Shown here piece after piece: positions 48,726 through 56,528 of a stretch of DNA of 64,000 nt. Below the pieces are notes generated by a model. That model did no database searches. It worked only from the letters and a program-made list of their open reading frames with translations, and had not been told where the DNA came from. This DNA comes from UBA10649 sp963793105. Its GTDB lineage: Bacteria > Actinomycetota > Actinomycetes > S36-B12. The stretch lies in contig CAWBZB010000004.1 of the NCBI GenBank assembly GCA_963793105.1, positions 310,001-374,000 of the forward strand. Direction: 5' to 3'. How positions within the stretch are numbered: the first letter of the stretch is position 1; each line of letters opens with the position of its first letter. The translations under genes were made by a program, and so were the position numbers.

Positions 48726-50138
48726 TCAGGCGATGGGGGCGAGGTCGGCCGGCGAGGTCAGTCGCCCGGTCAGCGCGGTGGCGGCGGCCACGGCCGGGGA
48801 CACCAGGTGGGTGCGACCGCCGGGACCCTGGCGTCCCTCGAAGTTGCGGTTGGACGTTGACGCGCTCCGTTCGCCCGGGGCGAGCTTGTCCGGGTTCATC
48901 GCCAGGCACATCGAGCAGCCCGCCTCGCGCCACTCCGCACCTGCGTTGACGAAGACGTCGTCCAGGCCTTCCGCCTCTGCCTGAAGCCGGACGCGAACGG
49001 AGCCCGGAACCACGAGCATCCGCACGGTATCGGCCACCTGTCGGCCGCGCAGGATCTCCGCTGCGACCCGGAGGTCCTCGATCCGCCCGTTGGTGCACGA
49101 GCCCACGAAGACCGTGTCGATCTCGATGTCGCGCAGCGGCGTCCCGGGAGTGAGCGACATGTATTCGAGCGCGCGCTCGATGGCGACCCGGTCCACCTCG
49201 TCCGTCGCGTCTTCGGGTGACGGGACGCTCGCGGTGAGCGGCAGGCCCTGACCGGGGTTGGTGCCCCACGTCACGAACGGCGACAGGCCAGCAGCGTCGA
49301 TCACGACCTCGGCGTCGAACGTCGCGTCTTCGTCCGTCGGCAACGTCCTCCAGTAGGCGACGGCTTCCTCCCAGTCCGGCCCGCTCGGCGCGTGCGGGAG
49401 GCCCCGGAGGTACTCGAATGTCGTCTCATCCGGCGCGACCATGCCCGCCCTCGCGCCCGCCTCGATGGACATGTTGCACAGGGTCATCCGGCCCTCCATC
49501 GAGAGCCCCCGGATGGCGGAGCCCCGGTACTCCAGCACGTGGCCCTGGCCTCCGCCGGTCCCGATCCGCGCGATCACTGCCAGCGTGACGTCCTTGGCCG
49601 TCACGCCGGGCGGCAGGTCGCCCTCCACCGTGATGGCCATCGTCTTGAAGGGCTTGAGCGGCAGGGTCTGGGTGGCGAGCACGTGCTCGACCTCGCTGGT
49701 GCCGATGCCGAAGGCGAGCGCGCCGAAGGCACCGTGGGTCGAGGTGTGCGAGTCGCCGCAGACGACCGTCATGCCGGGCTGGGTCAGCCCCAGCTGGGGG
49801 CCCACCACGTGCACGATCCCCTGCTCGATGTTGCCGAGGGAGTACACCGGGACGTCGAACTCCGCGCAGTTGCGGCGCAGGGCGTCGACCTGGGCGCGTG
49901 AGATCGGGTCCGCGATCGGCTTGTCGATGTCGATGGTGGGGACGTTGTGGTCCTCCGTGGCCAGGGTCAGGTCGGGGCGACGGACCGGGCGGTGGTGCGC
50001 CTCCCGCAGTCCGTCGAAGGCCTGGGGGCTCGTCACCTCGTGCACGAGGTGCAGGTCGATGTACAGGAGGTCGGGTTCACCCTCGGCCCGTCGGACGACA
50101 TGGTCCTCCCAGACCTTCTCCGCCAGTGTCCGTCCCAC
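48726..50138 (-). CDS. leuC: 3-isopropylmalate dehydratase large subunit
   Basis: A 470-residue aconitase-like enzyme with a 4Fe-4S cluster. Motifs: C-G-D-S-H-T-S-T-H-G-A-F-G, the cluster ligands in F-V-G-S-C-T-N-G-R and G-C-S-M-C-L-A-M-N-P-D, and S-T-S-N-R-N-F-E-G-R-Q-G. Start: GTG at 50138 (V-G-R-T-L-A-E-K-V-W) with GGGAGG upstream; the open frame before it has no homology. It shares a 108-base control region and palindrome with the divergent iclR gene. Confidence 0.96.
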   Translation of the reverse strand: MGRTLAEKVWEDHVVRRAEGEPDLLYIDLHLVHEVTSPQAFDGLREAHHRPVRRPDLTLATEDHNVPTIDIDKPIADPISRAQVDALRRNCAEFDVPVYSLGNIEQGIVHVVGPQLGLTQPGMTVVCGDSHTSTHGAFGALAFGIGTSEVEHVLATQTLPLKPFKTMAITVEGDLPPGVTAKDVTLAVIARIGTGGGQGHVLEYRGSAIRGLSMEGRMTLCNMSIEAGARAGMVAPDETTFEYLRGLPHAPSGPDWEEAVAYWRTLPTDEDATFDAEVVIDAAGLSPFVTWGTNPGQGLPLTASVPSPEDATDEVDRVAIERALEYMSLTPGTPLRDIEIDTVFVGSCTNGRIEDLRVAAEILRGRQVADTVRMLVVPGSVRVRLQAEAEGLDDVFVNAGAEWREAGCSMCLAMNPDKLAPGERSASTSNRNFEGRQGPGGRTHLVSPAVAAATALTGRLTSPADLAPIA

Positions 50139-50210
50139 GATGCCTCCCGCGATCGACGCCGCCCGGTGGCGACTGCTTGCTCCGGCTTCCCCACTCAGGG
50201 CCGGCCTGGC

Positions 50211-50240
50211 TTGACATCTCACATAGTGAGACAGCAATAT
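50211..50240 (+). promoter_or_regulatory. iclR promoter with palindromic operator (leuC/iclR)
   Basis: Perfect -35 TTGACA (50211-50216), the inverted repeat TCTCAC-ATA-GTGAGA (50217-50231), and CAATAT (50235-50240), which is six bases before the iclR GTG. The palindrome thus fills the spacer and would block RNA polymerase. On the other strand it overlaps the probable -10 of leuC. A fit for autoregulation plus leuCD control by an NdgR/LtbR-type protein. Confidence 0.65.
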
Positions 50241-50246
50241 CACTAC

Positions 50247-50933
50247 GTGGACAACTCTAGCGGAGTCGGCGTGATTGACAAGACCGTGGGGGTGCTCGAT
50301 GCCGTGGCGGCCGCCCCGTGCAGCCTCGCCGAACTGGTCGAGGTCACCGGACTGCCCCGGCCCACGGCCCACCGGCTGGCCACCGCGCTGGAGCGCCTCG
50401 GGGTGCTCATGCGCGACGACGACGGACGGTTCCGCGTGGGTCCGCGCGTCCAGCGCTGGGCGTCGCCGGGTGACGACTGGCGGCGGCGGGCCGAGAGCTC
50501 GGTGACCACGCTGCGCGATGCCACGGGCGAGAGCGCCCAGGTCTATCGCCGGACCGGTGACCAACGACTCTGCATTGCCGCCGCCGAACCCGCGTCGGGG
50601 CTGCGCGACACCGTTCCCGTCGGGTCATTGCTCACGCTCGGGGCCGGATCGGCGGCCCAGGTGCTCGTGGCCTGGCTCCCCGAGGAGGAGCGGGCATCCC
50701 TCCTGGCCGGAGCCGCCTTCAGCGCCACTGACCTGGAAGCGGTTCGCCGCCGCGGCTGGGCGCACAGCATCGCTCAGCGCGAGCCCGGCGTCGCCTCGAT
50801 ATCGGCTCCCGTGCATGACGCTGCAGGCACAGTCATCGCCGCCGTCAGCGTCTCCGGGCCCACTGACCGCCTTCGACGGCCGAGCCGAGCCACTATCAAC
50901 GCTCTCACCGAGGCCGCGCGACAACTCGGCTGA
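50247..50933 (+). CDS. IclR-family regulator divergent from leuCD (NdgR/LtbR-like)
   Basis: A 228-residue regulator with an N-terminal winged helix (V-I-D-K-T-V-G-V-L-D-A-V, L-A-E-L-V-E-V-T-G-L-P-R-P-T-A-H-R-L) and a C-terminal effector domain (V-G-S-L-L-T-L-G-A-G-S-A-A and A-S-I-S-A-P-V). In actinobacteria the IclR gene divergent from leuC (ndgR in Streptomyces, ltbR in Corynebacterium) controls leuCD and related genes. The GTG at 50247 fits a leaderless transcript. A role in leucine control is inferred from position and the palindrome. Confidence 0.88.
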   Translation: MDNSSGVGVIDKTVGVLDAVAAAPCSLAELVEVTGLPRPTAHRLATALERLGVLMRDDDGRFRVGPRVQRWASPGDDWRRRAESSVTTLRDATGESAQVYRRTGDQRLCIAAAEPASGLRDTVPVGSLLTLGAGSAAQVLVAWLPEEERASLLAGAAFSATDLEAVRRRGWAHSIAQREPGVASISAPVHDAAGTVIAAVSVSGPTDRLRRPSRATINALTEAARQLG

Positions 50934-50944
50934 TGGCCTCCGGG

Positions 50945-52021
50945 CTAGGGCCCGGGCACTCCCCCGACGGCCGCGACGACCGCCTCGTTCATGCGATCGA
51001 TGGCGGCCTGGTCGACGAAGGACGTGCACGCCGTGACGCGATCAGCCGCAGCCTGGTCCGGGATGAACCAGTCGTGGGTGTCATCCGAGCCGAGGTTGGG
51101 GGCGCCTAGCCCGAGCTCATACCGCGCGGGTTCACACGTGAAGTCCTCAGGATGCACAGCGCGCCAGACGACGGCGGCATCCCACACCGGCTTGGTCGGG
51201 CCCAGGATCGACGACCACCAGTCCGCGTACGCCTGAGACGCACGACCGAAGTAGCGGGCCAGCGGATCCTCCCCGCCAATGAGCTCGGCGACCGTCGCGA
51301 CCGGCATCGCCGCCGAGGACGAGGCCTCGAATGTCACCGCGGTGAAGGGGATCTGCGTCTCCTCCAGCACCACGGCCAGGGCGCGGGGATCCATCGAGTA
51401 GTTGAAGTCCCGAACCGCCTTGCCGGCATACATCAGCGGACCGGGCTGGCTGCCGACGAGGGCGATGACCTCGCTGATCCGCGCGGCCTCGGCGGGGTAG
51501 GCCAGCGCGAGGCAGGCGATGTCAGTGAGCGGCCCGGTGGCCAGCACCGTGACTGCGTCGCGCGCGCGCAGCTCCTCCGCCATGAATTCGACGCCCTCGT
51601 TCACGCAGGTCGCCGACAGATCGGTCCCAGTGAACTCCTGCGGCGCGACCATCGGCAGCCAGGTGGCCGCGCCAGGAAGCAGGGGAACGTCGATCTCGAG
51701 TGCGTCCATCGCCTGTCGCGCCACGACCATCTCGGGGGCGAGCGGGCCATTGCCCATGGTCACGACGATGCCGACGATCTCCAGGTCGAGCTGCTCGTGC
51801 GCGAGCGCAAGGGCCCAGGAGTCGTCGTAGTCGGCAGGGGTGGGCTGCGTCCCGTTCGCGTTGCCGGTCGTCAGGCCCATGGCCAGGTCCATCGACAGGA
51901 TGACCGCCGACCCGCCCGCCGACTGGGGCGTCGGCTCCGGGGAGTCGTCGTTCGTCGAGCAGCCCGTGAGCACGAGGGCTAGGCCCATCGCGGCGACGGC
52001 GCTGCTCGGCATGAGCCGCAT
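50945..52021 (-). CDS. Nucleoside-hydrolase-like lipoprotein with altered active-site motif
   Basis: A 358-residue exported lipoprotein: lipobox A-L-V-L-T-G-C with Cys21 after a basic start and hydrophobic stretch. The mature part resembles inosine-uridine nucleoside hydrolases (V-I-L, then G-I-V-V-T-M-G-N, A-T-G-P-L-T-D-I, F-N-Y-S-M-D). The calcium site D-x-D-x-x-x-D-D is broken: the first Asp aligns to Ser43 (S-M-D), and some 18 residues separate Asp45 from D-Y-D-D (64-67). The usual H-D near the C-terminus is W-D. It may be an inactive or altered-specificity relative working outside the membrane. ATG with GAGGAGGGG upstream. Confidence 0.75.
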   Translation of the reverse strand: MRLMPSSAVAAMGLALVLTGCSTNDDSPEPTPQSAGGSAVILSMDLAMGLTTGNANGTQPTPADYDDSWALALAHEQLDLEIVGIVVTMGNGPLAPEMVVARQAMDALEIDVPLLPGAATWLPMVAPQEFTGTDLSATCVNEGVEFMAEELRARDAVTVLATGPLTDIACLALAYPAEAARISEVIALVGSQPGPLMYAGKAVRDFNYSMDPRALAVVLEETQIPFTAVTFEASSSAAMPVATVAELIGGEDPLARYFGRASQAYADWWSSILGPTKPVWDAAVVWRAVHPEDFTCEPARYELGLGAPNLGSDDTHDWFIPDQAAADRVTACTSFVDQAAIDRMNEAVVAAVGGVPGP

Positions 52022-52089
52022 CGCAAACCCCTCCTCGCCCCGCCCACGCGGAAGGGACCCGAACGCAGCGTAGGCGCCCGCCCGAACGG

Positions 52090-52120
52090 CAGAAGGCCCT
52101 CCACCTGGGAGGGCCTTCTG
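52090..52120 (-). terminator. Terminator of the tRNA unit
   Basis: Perfect 13-bp stem (52090-52102 with 52108-52120), loop acctg, seven bases beyond the 3' end of tRNA-Glu on the minus strand. No T run. It could also act for plus-strand transcripts. Confidence 0.75.
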
Positions 52121-52127
52121 CTCTGCG

Positions 52128-52200
52128 TAGCCCCGACGGGATTCGAACCCGCGCTACCGCCTTGAGAGGGCGGCGTGCTAGGCCACTACACAACGGGGCC
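52128..52200 (-). tRNA. tRNA-Glu (anticodon CUC)
   Basis: A 73-base cloverleaf: acceptor GGCCCCG pairs with CGGGGCT (a G-U at the first pair), discriminator A, anticodon stem CCGCC/GGCGG with loop CTCTCAA, T-loop GGGTTCGAATCCC. CCA is not encoded. Its position beside gltX fits shared glutamate charging. Confidence 0.96.
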
Positions 52201-52210
52201 GTGCTGTCAT

Positions 52211-52244
52211 GCTCGGATTGCTGTCGTACTCGGATTGCAGTCGT
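52211..52244. repeat. Two imperfect 17-bp direct repeats
   Basis: Gctcggattgctgtcgt (52211-52227) and actcggattgcagtcgt (52228-52244), between the two tRNA genes. Significance unknown. Confidence 0.4.
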
Positions 52245-52313
52245 GCCGTGAACTGCTCGTGCCGCCGGCACTGCTCGCTCATGACAAGCGGCCGCTCTCG
52301 CGACCGCACGTCG

Positions 52314-52385
52314 CTGGGGTACCAGGACTCGAACCTAGACTAACTGAACCAGAATCAGTTGGGCTGCCAATTACCCCATACCCCA
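52314..52385 (-). tRNA. tRNA-Gln (anticodon CUG)
   Basis: A 72-base cloverleaf: acceptor TGGGGTA pairs with TACCCCA, discriminator G (typical of tRNA-Gln), anticodon stem ACTGA/TCAGT with loop TTCTGGT, T-loop GGTTCGAGTCC. Transcribed ahead of tRNA-Glu, downstream of gltX. Confidence 0.96.
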
Positions 52386-52420
52386 TGGGCTGCCGATCGC
52401 TCGGCATCGTACGAACGTCG

Positions 52421-52426
52421 AGTATA
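52421..52426 (-). promoter_or_regulatory. -10 element for tRNA-Gln and tRNA-Glu
   Basis: TATACT (minus strand), about 36 bases before tRNA-Gln; no convincing -35. Transcription would begin near 52414. Confidence 0.5.
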
Positions 52427-52470
52427 GACGCACCCGGGTGGGGCCCATGACACCCTCCTACTGGACGGCC

Positions 52471-53952
52471 CTATTGCACGGCCGCCAGGCGGGCCAGTGT
52501 GGTGTCCCTCCCGAGGATCTCCAGCGACTCGAACAGCGGTGGGGAGACTCGCCTGCCGGTGACCGCCACGCGCACCGGACCGAACGCGAGCTTGGGCTTC
52601 AACCCCAGGCCGTCGACCAGCGCCGCACGCAACGCCTGCTCGATGGATTCGGCGTTCCAGTCGTCGAGCGCCTGCAACGAGTCGACCGCTGCCGAGACGA
52701 CGGGCGCGGCCTCATCGGTGAGGATCGCTGCCGCGTCCGTCTCGTCCAGGGTGAATCGCTCCGACGGCAGGAGCAGGAACGCCAGCATCCCGACCGACTG
52801 CTTGAGGTTCTCCATCCGCTCCTGGACCAGCGGTACCGCCGCGTCCAGCACGGCCCGCTGCTCGGAGCTGAGCGGCTCGGTGACGACGCCGGCGTCCACG
52901 AGGAACGGGACGATCCGCTCAGCCAGGTCCTGCGGTGCCAGGGTGCGGATCCAGTCGCCGTTGATCGCGGTGCACTTCTTGAGGTCGAATCGCGCCGGAT
53001 TCGGGCTCACCCGATCCAGCGTGAAGGCCGTGGCCATCTCGTCCTTGCCGAAGAACTCCCGATCCTCGCCCATCGACCAGCCGAGAAGGGCGAGGTAGTT
53101 GAGGAGCGCCTCCGGCAGGTACCCCTCGTCCCGGTACCACTGGAGCGACGACTCCGGATCACGCTTGGACAGCTTGCGATTGCCTTCCCCCATCACGTAC
53201 GGCAGGTGCCCGAACCGCGGCGTGCTGCCGTCGCTCACGCCGATGTCGGCAAGCGCGTCGTAAAGGGCCAGCTGTCGCGGTGTGGAGGACAGCAGGTCCT
53301 CGCCGCGCAGCACATGGGTGATCCTCATCAGCGCATCGTCGACAGGATTGACCAGCGTGTAGAGGGGCTCGCCGTTGGCCCGAACCAGCACGTAGTCGGG
53401 CACCTGATCCGCCGCGAACGTGATCGGACCGCGCACGAGGTCGTCCCACGTGCTGTCACGGCTGGGCATGCGGAACCGCAGCACCGGCAGCCGCCCCTCC
53501 GCTGCATAGGCCGATCGCTCGTCCTCGGTCAGGTGTCGGCAGTGTCCGTCATACCCGGGCGCCCGCTTCTCAGCCTTGGCGATCTCCCGACGCTCCTCCA
53601 GCTCGTCCGGGGAGCAGAAGCACTCGTAGGCGTACCCGCCCTCGCGCAGGCGCTGGGCGACGTCGGCATAGACCCCGTTGCGCATCCGGGCGGACTGCCG
53701 GTACGGCTCGAACGGACCGCCGACCACGGGGCCCTCGTCCCACGTGAGCCCGAGCCACTCCAGGGCCCCGAGGAGCGCCTCGTACGACTCCTCCGAGTCT
53801 CGGGCACTGTCGGTGTCCTCGATTCGGAACACGAACGTCCCGCCGGTGTGGCGGGCGTAGGCCCAGTTGAACAGCGCGGTCCGCACCATCCCGACGTGGG
53901 GATTGCCCGTCGGGGATGGGCAGAACCGCACGCGCACATCACTGTCAGTCAC
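52471..53952 (-). CDS. gltX: Glutamyl-tRNA synthetase
   Basis: A 493-residue class I synthetase. The HIGH signature reads C-P-S-P-T-G-N-P-H-V-G-M and the KMSKS loop is K-L-S-K-R. A C-F-C-S motif lies in the inserted domain. It charges tRNA-Glu, and in most actinobacteria also tRNA-Gln for later amidation by GatCAB; both tRNAs lie directly downstream. GTG start overlapping the upstream gene by eight bases. Confidence 0.96.
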   Translation of the reverse strand: MTDSDVRVRFCPSPTGNPHVGMVRTALFNWAYARHTGGTFVFRIEDTDSARDSEESYEALLGALEWLGLTWDEGPVVGGPFEPYRQSARMRNGVYADVAQRLREGGYAYECFCSPDELEERREIAKAEKRAPGYDGHCRHLTEDERSAYAAEGRLPVLRFRMPSRDSTWDDLVRGPITFAADQVPDYVLVRANGEPLYTLVNPVDDALMRITHVLRGEDLLSSTPRQLALYDALADIGVSDGSTPRFGHLPYVMGEGNRKLSKRDPESSLQWYRDEGYLPEALLNYLALLGWSMGEDREFFGKDEMATAFTLDRVSPNPARFDLKKCTAINGDWIRTLAPQDLAERIVPFLVDAGVVTEPLSSEQRAVLDAAVPLVQERMENLKQSVGMLAFLLLPSERFTLDETDAAAILTDEAAPVVSAAVDSLQALDDWNAESIEQALRAALVDGLGLKPKLAFGPVRVAVTGRRVSPPLFESLEILGRDTTLARLAAVQ

Positions 53953-54706
53953 GATCGATCACCGGGTTCGTCAGAGTGCCAATTCCATCGATGGAAACGG
54001 AGACCTGGTCGCCGGCCACGATCGGCCCCACTCCTGCGGGGGTGCCGGTCAGGATGAGGTCGCCCGGCAGCAGCGTCATGACCGAGCTGATCGAGGCGAC
54101 GAGTTCGGCCACGTCGCGGACCATGTCCCCTGTCGATCCCGACTGGCGGACCACCCCGTTCACACGGCACTCAACCGCCGCGTCGTCGAGCTCGACGTCC
54201 GTCTCGATCCAGGGGCCGATGGGGCAGAAGGAGTCGAAGCCCTTGGCCCGGCCCCACTGCCCGTCGGTGCGCTGCAAGTCGCGAGCGGTGACGTCGTTCG
54301 CGCATGTGTAGCCGAGGATCACCTCGGCGACGCGCTCCTGCGGTACATCGCGACACAGCCGACCGATGACGACGCCGAGCTCCGCCTCGTGCTCGACCTG
54401 CTCCGACTGCCACGGCAGGAGGATCGGCTCGCCGGGACCGATCACGCTGGTGCTGGGCTTGAGGAAGATCATGGGGGCCGTCGGCACCTCGTTGCCCATC
54501 TCGCGGGCGTGCTCGGCGTAGTTCCTGCCGACGGCCACGATCTTGCTGGGCAGGACCGGTGCCACGAGGCGTACGTCCGCCAGCGGCAGCACCCGCCCCT
54601 CCGGCTCGAACGGCCCGAACGGGTGGCTGCTCAGCAGCGCCACGGCCTCCTTCTCCAGGACCGCATAGTGGAGCTCGTCGGCTATCGCGACCCGGCAGAT
54701 GCGCAC
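53945..54706 (-). CDS. Fumarylacetoacetate hydrolase family protein
   Basis: A 253-residue FAH-fold enzyme. The core has V-G-R-N-Y-A-E-H-A, M-I-F-L-K-P, the metal-binding E-H-E-A-E-L-G-V-V-I-G and A-N-D-V-T-A-R-D, and G-D-L-I-L-T-G-T-P-A-G-V-G. The family includes fumarylpyruvate and acylpyruvate hydrolases and oxaloacetate decarboxylases; the substrate is not clear. GTG start. In the actinobacterial cluster it commonly lies between cimA or leuA-type genes and gltX, hence perhaps house-cleaning of keto acids. Confidence 0.9.
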   Translation of the reverse strand: MRICRVAIADELHYAVLEKEAVALLSSHPFGPFEPEGRVLPLADVRLVAPVLPSKIVAVGRNYAEHAREMGNEVPTAPMIFLKPSTSVIGPGEPILLPWQSEQVEHEAELGVVIGRLCRDVPQERVAEVILGYTCANDVTARDLQRTDGQWGRAKGFDSFCPIGPWIETDVELDDAAVECRVNGVVRQSGSTGDMVRDVAELVASISSVMTLLPGDLILTGTPAGVGPIVAGDQVSVSIDGIGTLTNPVIDRD

Positions 54707-54715
54707 GCGCCGACC

Positions 54716-56305
54716 CTATCGGCCGTCCGTTCCTGCCCGATGACGCAGCAGGCCGTACTTGACCGCGTCCTCCAACGCTCGCCAGGACGCGGCGATGACG
54801 TTCTCGTGCACGCCCACCGTGCTCCACGACGTCCGACCGTCCGACGTGCCGATGAGCACGCGGGTCTTGGCCCCGGTCCCCGCCTTCTCGTCCAGGATCC
54901 GCACCTTGTAGTCGACCAGGCGCATCGTGTCGAGATCCGGGTACGCCTGCACGATCGCCCGCCGGATCGCCCGGTCGAGGGCGTTCACCGGGCCGTTGCC
55001 CTCCGCAGTCGAGATGATCCGCTCCCCGTCGATGTGCACCTTGACGGTCGCCTCGGTCCTCACGTCGCCGTCCGCATCCTGCTCGACGATGGTGCGCCAG
55101 GACTCGACCTCGAAGGCCACCTCGACCCCTTGGCTGTCCAGGATGAGGAGCTCGAAGGACGCGTCGGCCGCCTCGAACGTCCAGCCCTGGGCTTCCAGCT
55201 CCTTGACCTGCTCCACGACGCGGGAGACGATCTCCGGGCTCTGCGACAGGTCATGCCCGAGCTCGGCCCCCTTGAGCTCGATGGACGCCCGACCGGCCAT
55301 CTCCGTGACGAGCACGTTCTGCTCGTTGCCGACGATCGCGGGATCGATGTGGTTGTACAGCTCCGCGTTCACCTTCAGGGCGCTCGCGTGCAGTCCGGCC
55401 TTGTGCGCGAAGGAGGCCCAGCCCGCGTACGGCTGATGGGTGTTCGGTGCGATGTTGGCGATCTCCGCGAGTGCATGCGAGATGCGCACCGTCTCGGCCA
55501 GGCTGCCCTCGGGCAGGCAGTCGATCCCGAGCTTCAGCTGCAGGTTCGGCACGACCACGAAGAGGTCTGCGTTGCCGGTTCGCTCGCCGTATCCGTTGGC
55601 CGTGCACTGGACGTGCGTCACCCCGGCCTCGACCGCGGAGACGGTGTTCGCGATCGCGCACCCCGTGTCGTCCTGGCAGTGGATCCCCAGCCGGACGCCC
55701 GACCGCTCGCGGACGTCTGTCACCACCTCGAACATGCCGTGCGGGAGCATGCCGCCGTTCGTGTCGCACATGACCCCGACCGAGGCGCCGGCCTCAGCGG
55801 CGGCCACGAGCAGGCGGACGCCGTAGTCGGGGTCGTGCTTGTACCCGTCGAAGAAGTGCTCCATGTCGACGAACACCCGTCGCCCTTCCCCCACGAGGAA
55901 TCGGACGGTGTCCTGGACCATGGCCTGGTTCTCCTCCAGGGTGGTCCGCAGCGCCTCGGAGACGTGGCGCACGTCGGACTTGGCGACGAGCGTCACGACG
56001 GGAGCCCCGGAGTCCAGGAGTGCCCGGACCTGGGCGTCGGCCTCCACCTTCACGCCCGCCTTCCGGGTCGCCCCGAAGGCCACCAACTGGGCGTTCCTGA
56101 GGGTCAGCTCCGACTGGGCACGCTGGAAGAACTCGGTGTCCTTGGGCATGGCCCCGGGCCAGCCGCCTTCGATGAAGCCGACCCCGTACTCGTCGAGGAG
56201 GCGGGCGACGGCCAGCTTGTCCGTGACGGAGTACGAGATCCCCTCGCGCTGGGCGCCGTCGCGCAGCGTCGTGTCGAAGACGTGGAAGTCGTCAGGGCGA
56301 GGCAT
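54716..56305 (-). CDS. cimA: (R)-citramalate synthase
   Basis: A 529-residue LeuA-family enzyme joining pyruvate and acetyl-CoA, the threonine-independent route to isoleucine. D-T-T-L-R-D-G-A-Q (metal and catalytic loop), E-G-G-W-P, G-I-H-C-Q-D-D-T-G-C-A, N-G-Y-G-E-R-T-G-N-A, and a C-terminal allosteric domain with D-Y-K-V-R-I-L. This is the long CimA form (TIGR00977-like). ATG. Preceded by an isoleucine leader-peptide attenuator, which fits control by isoleucyl-tRNA. Followed by the FAH gene after nine bases and then gltX. Confidence 0.93.
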   Translation of the reverse strand: MPRPDDFHVFDTTLRDGAQREGISYSVTDKLAVARLLDEYGVGFIEGGWPGAMPKDTEFFQRAQSELTLRNAQLVAFGATRKAGVKVEADAQVRALLDSGAPVVTLVAKSDVRHVSEALRTTLEENQAMVQDTVRFLVGEGRRVFVDMEHFFDGYKHDPDYGVRLLVAAAEAGASVGVMCDTNGGMLPHGMFEVVTDVRERSGVRLGIHCQDDTGCAIANTVSAVEAGVTHVQCTANGYGERTGNADLFVVVPNLQLKLGIDCLPEGSLAETVRISHALAEIANIAPNTHQPYAGWASFAHKAGLHASALKVNAELYNHIDPAIVGNEQNVLVTEMAGRASIELKGAELGHDLSQSPEIVSRVVEQVKELEAQGWTFEAADASFELLILDSQGVEVAFEVESWRTIVEQDADGDVRTEATVKVHIDGERIISTAEGNGPVNALDRAIRRAIVQAYPDLDTMRLVDYKVRILDEKAGTGAKTRVLIGTSDGRTSWSTVGVHENVIAASWRALEDAVKYGLLRHRAGTDGR

Positions 56306-56339
56306 GGCCAGTCCTTACGTTCAGGTCGATCCGCCAACG

Positions 56340-56367
56340 AAAAAGCCCCCCGCGGGTGCGAAGGGCT
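56340..56367 (-). terminator. Attenuator terminator of cimA
   Basis: On the minus strand AGCCCTTCGC pairs with GCGGGGGGCT (10 bp, two U-G) around loop ACCC, followed by TTTTC. It lies 25-55 bases after the leader stop and 34 bases before cimA, as expected for a rho-independent attenuator. Confidence 0.75.
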
Positions 56368-56392
56368 GCGCGTCGACGAACGGTCGACGCGC
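56368..56392 (-). promoter_or_regulatory. Anterior hairpin of the cimA attenuator
   Basis: Perfect 10-bp stem: GCGCGTCGAC / GTCGACGCGC with a 5-base loop. It begins at the last base of the leader stop codon and ends directly before the terminator stem. A ribosome at the stop or at the Ile codons would decide whether it folds. Confidence 0.65.
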
Positions 56393-56421
56393 TAGTGAAT
56401 GATGATGGCGGTGCGGTGCAC
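56392..56421 (-). CDS. Isoleucine leader peptide of cimA
   Basis: A 10-codon frame GTG ... TAG encodes M-H-R-T-A-I-I-I-H, three consecutive Ile codons (ATC ATC ATT) just before the stop. An extended -10, TGG-CAGACT, ends seven bases upstream of the GTG, so the peptide may be translated from a leaderless mRNA. Followed immediately by a hairpin and an intrinsic terminator before cimA. This is the classic form of ribosome-mediated transcription attenuation: Ile-tRNA shortage would stall the ribosome on the Ile codons. Confidence 0.75.
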   Translation of the reverse strand: MHRTAIIIH

Positions 56422-56442
56422 GTGTGTGAGTCTGCCACACCG

Positions 56443-56512
56443 CCCCGATGCCTCGTCACTTGTGGCGGGTTTCAGGGCCCCGGGACCCGCCACAAGTGGC
56501 GACGCATCGGGG
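56443..56512 (-). terminator. Long hairpin terminator of ilvE
   Basis: Two 28-base arms (56443-56470 and 56485-56512) with only two mismatches, around a 14-base loop. The innermost 14 pairs (ACCCGCCACAAGTG) are perfect. It starts 17 bases after the ilvE stop and its far arm ends next to the cimA leader promoter, so it isolates the two units. Confidence 0.8.
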
Positions 56513-56528
56513 GTTGGGGGCTCGGGGG

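Noticed and set aside
52128..52385. tRNA genes as integration sites
   Set aside because: Both flanks are core genes; there is no integrase or repeated tRNA 3' end nearby.
56306..56430. A T-box riboswitch before cimA
   Set aside because: No T-box consensus or specifier stem is visible and the leader is short; the Ile leader peptide explains the terminator better.
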